Assembly: GCA_031552335.1 (NCBI GenBank)
Contig: JAVBMQ010000008.1
Coordinates: forward strand, 1 to 64,000
DNA: 64,000 bases
Source of the DNA: JAISFI01 sp031552335
GTDB lineage: Bacteria > Bacteroidota > Bacteroidia > Bacteroidales > Azobacteroidaceae
Direction: 5' to 3'
The notes under the pieces are model-generated. The model was given only the letters and a program-made list of their open reading frames with translations, was not told the origin of the DNA and searched no databases. The position numbers were made by a program, and so were the translations under genes. Positions 37,090 through 45,224 of this stretch are shown here, one piece after another; positions within the stretch are counted from its first letter, which is position 1, and every line of letters begins with the position of its first letter.

Positions 37090-38928
37090 ATGAAAAAAGT
37101 ACATCATTTTATAATTGGCCTTTTCATTGTAATCATGGGATTATCTTCTTCCTGTGTGGATGATTTCAAATTTGGGGATGATTTCCTGGAAAAGGCCCCA
37201 GGTGTGGATGTTACAAAAGATACTGTATTTTCTAATGCCTATTATGCCAGGGGATTCCTGTGGAATGCATATACAAATTTGTATTATGGGTTGAATTGGG
37301 ACTGGAGCGCCAGGGGAAATCGTGTATATATGGGTATGGTAGATGCATTAACAGATCTTTACCATAGTGCTTTGACTTGGGATGGCGTTAATAATCAGTA
37401 TTATAGTGGCGCTTTTGATGCAACAAAAGACCAGAATGCATCGGTTTATTCATTTACGGATGGAGAAACACAGTGGACTGCCATCAGGAAAGCATATGTT
37501 TTCATAGAAAATATTGACCGTACTCCGGATATGTCTGATACAGAGAAGATAAGATTAAAAGCTGAGGCTAAAATGATTATCGCCTGCTTGTATACGGATA
37601 TGTTCCGGCATTTCGGAGGATTGCCTTTAGTCAAAAAAGCTTTTGATGTAAATCATGTAGACGAAATGTATGTTCCCAGATCTTCTGTAAAAGAAACGGT
37701 TCAATTTATTACAGATCTTTGTGATTCTGCTTATGTGGTTTTACCTTGGGTTTTACCTGCAGAAGAAGTCCAGAATTGGGATGGTCGTTTTACAGGAGCT
37801 GCTGCTTTGGGTTTGAAAATACGGGTTTTATTGCATGCCGCCAGTCCTTTGTTTAACGATTCGGAACCATTCTATCCGGGAGCTACAGGCCCGGAAATAT
37901 GGATAGGAAGTAAAGATCCAAAAATGTGGCAGGATGTGGTAGATGCTTGTGACGAATTTATGCGAAGAAATGTACAGGAAGGGAACCCTGTTTTTTTAGC
38001 CCGTGGCTCAGATCCCAGAATGGCTTACCAAAATTCTTATTTTGTAAGAAATAATGGAGAATTGCTGATAACCCCACGTTTAAGAGCCAAAGTTTCATGG
38101 ATGTGGGATCAAGCCTGGTATTATCTGGAATCTATCGGTCAATATGGATCTATGGTTCCGACACTGGAGTATGCGAATATGTTTCCTAACTTAGACGGGA
38201 CTCCTTTTGATACCGGTTTCTGGGATGAACAGGATTCAACAAAATATACCACAGTCGATCCTTTTGCCAACCGTGACCCGCGTTTGTATGAAAACTGTGT
38301 GGTTAATCTGGAAAAATCTATCAATACAGCTAAAGGAGGCGCTCAGTTGTGGTTAGATGGAGATGAAAGAGGTGTGAACAGGGCGCAAACCGGTGCTTAT
38401 TTCACAGGATTTGGCTGCTATAAGTTTGTATTGAACAGATCATCTATGTATGGAAAAGATGCCCAATGGCCTTATCTGAGATATGCTGAGATTTTATTGA
38501 GCTATGCGGAAGCTTTGAATGAAGTGGGCCGTACAGGCGATGCTTACCGGTATATCAACGAAGTGAGGGCAAGGGTAGGAGTCGGACCCTTACCATCTAT
38601 GCCCAGCCAGGAAGCTATGAGAGAACAAATCTTGTGCGAACGCGCCTGTGAGTTTGGAGGCGAAGAAGTCCGTTACTTTGATTTAGTGAGATGGAAAAGA
38701 GCTGATAAGTTCAGGCAACAAAACCATGGAATCAATATCCGTTGCAAAAGAGATGAGAATAACAATTGGATCCTGGGCAATTTTTCATATGAAGTATTCC
38801 CTATTTCTGCCAGATATATACAAGATCAGAATAAGGATAGAAAAACATGGACTCCTAAATGGTTTTTAACTCCGATTCCTTTTTCTGAAGTGATGAAAGG
38901 CTACCTGACACAAAATCCAGGGTGGTAA
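37090..38928 (+). CDS. SusD-family surface glycan-binding lipoprotein (first)
   Basis: 612 residues. A lipobox at SSSCVDD (Cys22) is followed by an acidic stretch. The TPR-rich SusD fold is seen in MIIACLYTDMFRHFGGLPLV, LRYAEILLSYAEALNEVG, and the C-terminal RACEFGGEEVRYFDLVRWKR block, ending in PIPFSEVMKGYLTQNPGW. It forms the lid of the SusC above and captures oligosaccharides at the surface. Twelve bases after SusC. Confidence 0.95.
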   Translation: MKKVHHFIIGLFIVIMGLSSSCVDDFKFGDDFLEKAPGVDVTKDTVFSNAYYARGFLWNAYTNLYYGLNWDWSARGNRVYMGMVDALTDLYHSALTWDGVNNQYYSGAFDATKDQNASVYSFTDGETQWTAIRKAYVFIENIDRTPDMSDTEKIRLKAEAKMIIACLYTDMFRHFGGLPLVKKAFDVNHVDEMYVPRSSVKETVQFITDLCDSAYVVLPWVLPAEEVQNWDGRFTGAAALGLKIRVLLHAASPLFNDSEPFYPGATGPEIWIGSKDPKMWQDVVDACDEFMRRNVQEGNPVFLARGSDPRMAYQNSYFVRNNGELLITPRLRAKVSWMWDQAWYYLESIGQYGSMVPTLEYANMFPNLDGTPFDTGFWDEQDSTKYTTVDPFANRDPRLYENCVVNLEKSINTAKGGAQLWLDGDERGVNRAQTGAYFTGFGCYKFVLNRSSMYGKDAQWPYLRYAEILLSYAEALNEVGRTGDAYRYINEVRARVGVGPLPSMPSQEAMREQILCERACEFGGEEVRYFDLVRWKRADKFRQQNHGINIRCKRDENNNWILGNFSYEVFPISARYIQDQNKDRKTWTPKWFLTPIPFSEVMKGYLTQNPGW

Positions 38929-38960
38929 CCGGAGAAAGTATAAAAGAATTTTTAAACTGA

Positions 38961-41948
38961 TTGAATATGCTACATAAATATATAAAATTGACAGCTTTGC
39001 TGCTTTTAGCTTGTTTTTTCAATTTACAAGCGCAAACTGATATTCCGGTTTTGTCGGGACGGGTGCTTGATGTTTCCGGAATGCCGGTGGATGGTGCTAC
39101 AGTTGCCCCTCTCTATAAATTAACCGACAGATATATCGCTGATGCAGATGGTAAGTTTGAGATCCCGGTTTCGAAAGGAGAATATATCCAGGTAGAAACA
39201 CCTCAGAACCAGAGAAAAATAGTGAAGGTAGATGCTGATATGATTACTGTGGTAATAGGAAAAGCGGATGAGATTATCAACATGGGGATGGATGTTACGG
39301 TTCCCGGAAGTGAATCTACTGCTGCTGTATCAATGATCACAGGAGATGATATCATGAAAAGCTCAGCCTCTAATCCATGGAATGCACTTCCCGGATTAGG
39401 ATTGGGTTTGACCGTTTTGAAAACGGGAGGTGCTCATGCTGCGTCAGGTAATCCGGAGGCGTATATCAGGGGTATGGGTTCTCTGAGAAATAATAATCTG
39501 CTTGTCATTGTTGATGGATTCGAAAGGAATCTGGGCGCTTTGACAAAAGAGGAGATAGAAAATATCCAGGTATTGAAAGATGGACCGGCAACTTCTTTAT
39601 ATGGTTTGAAGGGGGCCAACGGTGTTTTATTGGTGACTACAAAAACCGGTAAATACAATGCTTTCGAATTGGATATAAACTATGATCATTCTTTTAATTA
39701 TATTGGAAGATTACCTAAAATGGCAGATGGTTATACCTATGCGAATGCCATGAATGAAGCATTGAAAAATGATGGTTTGGATCCGATGTATGACGCTATG
39801 CAGTTGGAAGGAATCAATAGCCATAATCCTTTTTATGGAAATGTAAACTGGCAGGATGAAGTTTTGAGAAAAAATGGATCTACAGACAATGTTTCCTTAG
39901 TATTGCGGGGAGGTTCTAAAGAAGCAAAATATTTTGCAGTACTGGATGTTGTAAATGACAATGGTTTTGTGGGCGTGGATAACATTGTGAAGGATTATTC
40001 TTCACAATATAAGAATTCAAAACTGAATGTAAGAACAAATATTGATGTTAAACTGACAAGTACCACAGATTTTGCATTTAAACTGGTAGGGAATCTTTCT
40101 GAGTATAACCGGCCGACTCCTATGGCAGGCGATTTGATTGCGATGCTTTATAATACTCCGGCGGCTGCTTTCCCTGTAAAAACTCCTTATGGAGATTGGG
40201 GCGGAAGTGATATCTGGAAAGTAAACCCGGAAGCTGAAACTGCTGCGAGAGGTTATTCCAGAATTCTTTCCCGGACATTGTTTATGGATATGACCATTAA
40301 CCAGAGATTGGATATGGTAGTAAAGGGTTTATCTGTCGACGGACGTCTTGCGTATGACAATTTCACGGAATATTGGGATAATTACCGGATGAACTATTCC
40401 ATTGCGATACCAACAGTTTCACATCCGTCTTCCGAAACTGACTATAAAAAAGAAGGAGAATATTCCGAAGATATTACTTTCTCAAGGGATTTCAATGCTC
40501 CGCAATGGAGAAGGTTTAATGTACAGGGCCGGGCCAATTTTAACCGGATATGGAATCAGCATTCTTTGGATGCTACAGCAGGAGTTGCTTCCGAATATTA
40601 TATTTATGACGGAAAAGACCATACTTTCAAAAGGGTTAATATTTTTACCCATGCGCATTATGGATTTATGCAGAAATATTTTGCTGATTTTGCTTTGTCT
40701 GTGAATGGTACTGATCTTCTACCTCCCGGACATCATTATGGTGCATTTCCTTCTTTATCGGCAGCATGGCTGATATCTAAAGAGAGTTTTATGTCTGACT
40801 TGACCTTTGTCGATTTATTGAAATTGCGTGCATCCTGGGGATTGTCTGGATCTGATCTTACTCCTGAAGCCAATATGTGGATGCAGAAATACGGATGGAC
40901 ATATGGATATCCGTTGGGTGGAAACTATGAATCGGTATCCGGACTTTCTGAAGCTCGTCTGCCAACTAAAAACATGACTTACGAAAAAGCTTCCAAATGG
41001 AATGTGGGTCTGGATATTTCTCTTTTCAATTTCCTGGATATCAATCTTGAAGCCTTTAAGGAAAAACGGACGGATATTTTGGTTATTCCACAAAATCTTT
41101 CAACAGTCCTGGGAGCATCGATGCCTTATGAAAATATGGGAAAAGTCGATAACAAAGGAATCGAAATAGGCTTGAATGTGCATAAGACTGTAGGTGATTG
41201 GACTTTCAATGGTGGAGGGAATTATACTTTCACCCGTAATAAAATTATTGAAATGGGAGAGGAGTATAAACCGTATGAATGGATGAAGCAGACAGGACAT
41301 CCGGTCGGACAGATATTCGGTTACGAAGCCATCGGTTTTTTCAAAGATGCAGATGATATTGCTGCAAATCCGGTACAGATGATGGGCTCGGTAGCTCCGG
41401 GGGATATTAAATTCAAAGATATGAATGGCGATGAGATCATAGATGCTTTTGATCAGAAAGCCATCGGAAATTCAACCATCCCAGAGATATATTATTCTTT
41501 TAATCTGGGTGTAGAATACAAAGGGATAGGTATTGATGCTTTATTCCAGGGGACAGGTAATTATAGTGCGTTGTTGAATACACCTTCTGTTTTCAGGCCT
41601 CTGACAGATTATGTTTCCATCTCACAACATTATTATGATAATCGCTGGACTCCGGAAAATCAGAATGCCAGATATCCGAGATTGTCAACCGGAAAAAATG
41701 AAAATAACTATAGCAATAATACCATTTGGATTGCCGACAGGTCTTATCTGAAATTGCGCCATGCGGAGTTGTATTATAATTTCAGCAAAAAGTTGTTGTC
41801 TAAATTACCGATAGAAAAGGCAAAGATATATGTACGGGCCACAGATTTTACTATGTACGATCATATAGATGTGATGGATCCGGAAGTGTTGAGGGCAAGT
41901 TTCCCTGTTCCTACATCTATCAATATAGGCTTTTCTTTAAAATTTTAA
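38961..41948 (+). CDS. SusC-family TonB-dependent outer-membrane transporter (second)
   Basis: A 995-residue protein: signal peptide (to LQAQ); a shorter CarboxypepD-like domain (about 30-95, LSGRVLDVSGMPVDGATV); plug with AYIRGMGSLRNN and LKDGPATSLYGLKGANG; and a barrel ending NIGFSLKF. It is clearly diverged from the first SusC: the DEVQVVAYG TonB-box region is not conserved, being replaced by ADEIINMGMDVTVPG. A second transporter in the same operon suggests two classes of imported oligosaccharide, or a long and a short product of the same glycan. Confidence 0.94.
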   Translation: MNMLHKYIKLTALLLLACFFNLQAQTDIPVLSGRVLDVSGMPVDGATVAPLYKLTDRYIADADGKFEIPVSKGEYIQVETPQNQRKIVKVDADMITVVIGKADEIINMGMDVTVPGSESTAAVSMITGDDIMKSSASNPWNALPGLGLGLTVLKTGGAHAASGNPEAYIRGMGSLRNNNLLVIVDGFERNLGALTKEEIENIQVLKDGPATSLYGLKGANGVLLVTTKTGKYNAFELDINYDHSFNYIGRLPKMADGYTYANAMNEALKNDGLDPMYDAMQLEGINSHNPFYGNVNWQDEVLRKNGSTDNVSLVLRGGSKEAKYFAVLDVVNDNGFVGVDNIVKDYSSQYKNSKLNVRTNIDVKLTSTTDFAFKLVGNLSEYNRPTPMAGDLIAMLYNTPAAAFPVKTPYGDWGGSDIWKVNPEAETAARGYSRILSRTLFMDMTINQRLDMVVKGLSVDGRLAYDNFTEYWDNYRMNYSIAIPTVSHPSSETDYKKEGEYSEDITFSRDFNAPQWRRFNVQGRANFNRIWNQHSLDATAGVASEYYIYDGKDHTFKRVNIFTHAHYGFMQKYFADFALSVNGTDLLPPGHHYGAFPSLSAAWLISKESFMSDLTFVDLLKLRASWGLSGSDLTPEANMWMQKYGWTYGYPLGGNYESVSGLSEARLPTKNMTYEKASKWNVGLDISLFNFLDINLEAFKEKRTDILVIPQNLSTVLGASMPYENMGKVDNKGIEIGLNVHKTVGDWTFNGGGNYTFTRNKIIEMGEEYKPYEWMKQTGHPVGQIFGYEAIGFFKDADDIAANPVQMMGSVAPGDIKFKDMNGDEIIDAFDQKAIGNSTIPEIYYSFNLGVEYKGIGIDALFQGTGNYSALLNTPSVFRPLTDYVSISQHYYDNRWTPENQNARYPRLSTGKNENNYSNNTIWIADRSYLKLRHAELYYNFSKKLLSKLPIEKAKIYVRATDFTMYDHIDVMDPEVLRASFPVPTSINIGFSLKF

Positions 41949-41959
41949 TTTGATCCGAA

Positions 41960-43642
41960 ATGAAAAAGAATATTATATTATCAATCATAACCGCCTTTGT
42001 TTTATCTGCATGCAGTGATTTTCTGGATTACAATGAAAATACAGATTATACACAGGAGCAGGTTTATACACTGACATGGGGAAATGCAGAGATCGTTCAG
42101 GGTCTTTATCAGTATTTACCGGGAAGTTTTAATGATGTTGACGGAGCTATAAGGTCTTCCGGTTGTGATGAATCGGAATATGTTTGGGCGTACTCGGGGA
42201 TTCATACGTATTACAATGGTACCTGGAGTCCGATGCGGACAATAGACGATAAATGGGCAACTTATTATGCTGCTATCAGAAAATGTAATGATTATTTGGA
42301 GCATGGGACCGGACTTACCTGGGATCAGTTTAAATATGCTACTAATTATCAATCTCTTATGCTGACTTATAAAAACCGGGAGTGGGAAGTGAAGGCTTTG
42401 CGTGCTTATTTTTATTTCGAACTTGTAAAAAGATACAGGAATATTCCGTTGGTTACTAAAGTATTAACGGAAGACGAAGCGAATAAGCAGGTTCCTGTGG
42501 ATTTTCAAACAATCATAGATTTCATTGTAGCATCTTGTGATGAAGCAACGATTCCGACTGAAGAAGAACCGGTTAAGTTGCCTGCCATTTATGATGCCAG
42601 TTATGGAAGTCAAACCGGACGAGTGAGTAAGGTTTTTGCCTGCGCATTGAAGGCCAGGGCTCTGCTATATGCCGCCAGTCCGCTGAATAATCCGGATGCG
42701 GAAACAAATCCTGAAAAATGGATCAAAGCTGCAGAAGCTGCTAAAATGATAATGGACTCGGCTCAGGTTTGGAATGTTGGCCTGGATGTATCATTTGATA
42801 ATTTATTAGGGCCTAATAATTATACTTCGAAAGAAATGATTCTGGCAAAAAGGCTTGGAGATCTGAATTATTATGAGTCTTTTAATTTTCCTATCGGAAT
42901 TGAAGGTGGAAACTCAGGTAATTGTCCTACACAGAACTTGGTAGATGCTTTTGGTATGCAGGCGCGGAAGACTTTTAATCCGGATAAACCGTATGAAAAC
43001 AGAGACAAGAGATTACCTTCTTCTGTTTTGTGTAACGGACAAACTACTGCTTACGGACAGACAGTAGATATCAAAGTAAACGGGGCTAATGGACAGCCCA
43101 AACAGGGTGCTACGAAAACCGGTTATTATCTGAATAAATTTGTCAATAATAACATTAGTCTTACCAAAGCAAATACAACTACCGCACGACATTCTTTTCC
43201 TCTTTTCAGATATGCAGAAGTCTTGTTGATTTATGCAGAGGCGATGAATGAAGCTTATGGCCCTTCAGGAACTTCCGGGAATCTTGATATTACAGCATTG
43301 AGAGCATTAAACCAGGTGCAGGCCAGAGTATCAGCAACATTAACAACTGCTGCAATGGTTCCGGCAAAAGAAGATCTCAGGAAAGCTATCCAGAAAGAAC
43401 GAATGGTCGAATTAGCATTTGAAGATCATCGTTTCTGGGATATCAGACGTTGGAAAATAGGCCCGGAAACGACAAAAATCAAACGTGTAAAAATAACAGA
43501 AGAGACTCCCGGTTCGGAAATTTTGAAGTACGAATATTACGAAACAAATGACAGAATATGGAATGATAAAATGTATTTTTATCCGATTCCTCAGTCTGAA
43601 ATAGACAAGAATAAAAATTTAGTACAAAATAAAGGTTGGTAA
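41960..43642 (+). CDS. SusD-family surface glycan-binding lipoprotein (second)
   Basis: 560 residues, lipobox LSACSD (Cys18). SusD features: VKALRAYFYFELVKRYRNIPLV, LFRYAEVLLIYAEAMNEAYG, and RMVELAFEDHRFWDIRRWKIG near the end, finishing with YPIPQSEIDKN. It is paired with the second SusC, 11 bases downstream of it. The operon is closed by hairpin D2. Confidence 0.95.
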   Translation: MKKNIILSIITAFVLSACSDFLDYNENTDYTQEQVYTLTWGNAEIVQGLYQYLPGSFNDVDGAIRSSGCDESEYVWAYSGIHTYYNGTWSPMRTIDDKWATYYAAIRKCNDYLEHGTGLTWDQFKYATNYQSLMLTYKNREWEVKALRAYFYFELVKRYRNIPLVTKVLTEDEANKQVPVDFQTIIDFIVASCDEATIPTEEEPVKLPAIYDASYGSQTGRVSKVFACALKARALLYAASPLNNPDAETNPEKWIKAAEAAKMIMDSAQVWNVGLDVSFDNLLGPNNYTSKEMILAKRLGDLNYYESFNFPIGIEGGNSGNCPTQNLVDAFGMQARKTFNPDKPYENRDKRLPSSVLCNGQTTAYGQTVDIKVNGANGQPKQGATKTGYYLNKFVNNNISLTKANTTTARHSFPLFRYAEVLLIYAEAMNEAYGPSGTSGNLDITALRALNQVQARVSATLTTAAMVPAKEDLRKAIQKERMVELAFEDHRFWDIRRWKIGPETTKIKRVKITEETPGSEILKYEYYETNDRIWNDKMYFYPIPQSEIDKNKNLVQNKGW

Positions 43643-43649
43643 TTTTTTT

Positions 43650-43703
43650 AATTGAAAGTTGAAAATTATTTTTCATGCGTAAGCCAATTTTCAACTTTCA
43701 ATT
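43650..43703 (+). terminator. Terminator-like hairpin with conserved loop (D2)
   Basis: Perfect 18-bp arms (43650-43667 and 43686-43703) enclose an 18-base loop that contains TTTCATGCGTAAGCC, the same loop core as hairpin D1 (21406-21440) in the same sense. It is followed by TTT and then a partial repeat of the stem. It closes the SusCDCD operon. Confidence 0.75.
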
Positions 43704-43726
43704 TTTAACTTTCAATTCAGTAGTGT

Positions 43727-44941
43727 ATGGATCGAAGAAATTTTTTAACCTATGCCACTACAGTAGGTTTAACTACCGCGTTTTCCGGTGCATTGTCTTT
43801 TGCAGGTAAAACGATGGACAAATTAGGTGTTAATCAGAATGCTTCTGATGAGTTGTCATATCATACATTAGAAAGTATCAAGTTTACTTCCGTGAAACTG
43901 ACTTATCCTCGTTTAGTCGGAAAAAATGCGGTCAGGGGAGTTCATGGATATGGCCCTGATCCCATCATCATTTGTACCCTGACTACCAATAAAGGAGCGT
44001 CAGGAATCGGTATGCCGAGAGGTTCACAGAAAAGAGCAGAAGAAATTTTTGCTCAGCTGAAAGGGAAGAAAATATCCGAACTCTTTGCTCCGGAAAGCGG
44101 AGTAACAGATGCCGCTCAAATGTTTGATATTCCATTGCACGATCTTGCAGGCGTTATCCTGAAGAAACCTGTTTATCAACTTCTTGGAAGCGAATATCCG
44201 ATCACAACCAAGTGTTATAGTGGGATGATTTACATGGATGATCTGGACAAGGATAAACAAAGTGGATTTGATAAAATTATCGAAGAATGTCAGTATGACT
44301 ATAAAAGAGGATATCGCCAGTTGAAACTGAAAATCGGAAGGGGACACAAATGGATGTCTCCTGAAGAAGGTTTGAGAAGGGATGTCGAAATCACCCAATT
44401 GGTTCATCGTCATTTCCCGGATGTTGAGATCATGATCGATGCTAATGATTCTTATTCAGTCAAAGATTTTATCCGTTATCTGGAACAAATAGATAATATT
44501 CCGATCTGGTGGATTGAAGAACCTTTCAGGGAAACAATTGAAGATTTTACTATCCTCCGGAAATGGCTGGATGATAACCGGAGGCGCAATACCTTGCTTG
44601 CAGACGGAGAATATAATGCGGATCTTAATCTGGCCTTGGAAATGAGCAGGAAAGGCTTATTTGATGTTTATTTGGTTGACATCATGGGCTATGGTTTCAC
44701 CAACTGGCGCAAACTGATGCCCAAACTAAAAGAAAACGGTTTGCTTGCATCTCCTCACAATTGGGGTGACCAGATAAAGACAATCTACACGGCTCATTTG
44801 GCTGCAGGATTGGGTAATGTAGCTACGAATGAAGGGGTTACCTGCTTTTCCAGTGATATTGATTTTGGCCTTGGCAGGCTGGAAAATGGATTTTATTTCC
44901 CGTCTGATGCTCCTGGTTTTGGAATGACATTGTTGAAGTAA
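43727..44941 (+). CDS. Exported enolase-superfamily enzyme (mandelate racemase / sugar-acid dehydratase-like)
   Basis: 404 residues. The N-terminus MDRRNFLTYATTVGL is Tat-signal-like (Arg-Arg then a hydrophobic stretch). The enolase capping domain (about 50-150) and TIM barrel follow. Active-site candidates: Lys200 and Lys202 (LKLKIG), metal ligands Asp238 (MIDAND), Glu264 (WIEEP), Glu295 (ADGEY), and His344 (SPHNWG). This fits the mandelate racemase / aldonate dehydratase subgroup, which removes a proton next to a carboxylate. Candidate substrates in this context are uronic or aldonic acids such as arabinonate, rhamnonate or galacturonate. An exported member inside a glycan locus is uncommon. 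It follows the SusD hairpin and may be partly read through. Confidence 0.8.
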   Translation: MDRRNFLTYATTVGLTTAFSGALSFAGKTMDKLGVNQNASDELSYHTLESIKFTSVKLTYPRLVGKNAVRGVHGYGPDPIIICTLTTNKGASGIGMPRGSQKRAEEIFAQLKGKKISELFAPESGVTDAAQMFDIPLHDLAGVILKKPVYQLLGSEYPITTKCYSGMIYMDDLDKDKQSGFDKIIEECQYDYKRGYRQLKLKIGRGHKWMSPEEGLRRDVEITQLVHRHFPDVEIMIDANDSYSVKDFIRYLEQIDNIPIWWIEEPFRETIEDFTILRKWLDDNRRRNTLLADGEYNADLNLALEMSRKGLFDVYLVDIMGYGFTNWRKLMPKLKENGLLASPHNWGDQIKTIYTAHLAAGLGNVATNEGVTCFSSDIDFGLGRLENGFYFPSDAPGFGMTLLK

Positions 44942-44964
44942 AATGCTTATTCATATGTTCTCCT

Positions 44965-45170
44965 ATAAGGCCGAAGGCCTTTAGGCAATAGCATAGGCCA
45001 ACGGCCTATGAGAGAAATGTTCATAACCTCATTATTCGCACTGAAAGGGCATTAGCAATAGGGAATAATTTATCCGCTAATGCCCTTTCAGGGCGAAATT
45101 GTTTTGTTTCCTATTTAATAGGGCGTTGTGCCCTATCCTGATGCTTAAGGGCCTTCGGCCTTAGAAGGAA
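44965..45170. repeat. Intergenic repeat family A, copy A2 (nested palindromes)
   Basis: Fills the 283-base gap between convergent genes. It opens with AAGGCCGAAGGCC, shares a roughly 33-base stretch with copy A1, and ends with the inverted form (GGGCCTTCGGCCTTA). Inside are ATAGGCC/GGCCTAT, a 22-base inverted repeat (45035-45056 vs 45076-45097, one mismatch) and TAGGGC/GCCCTA. No coding frame. Confidence 0.8.
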
Positions 45171-45224
45171 CTGAGAATAATCATTTTAAGTAAATTATTC
45201 CTGAATATTCTAAATTGAATCTTT

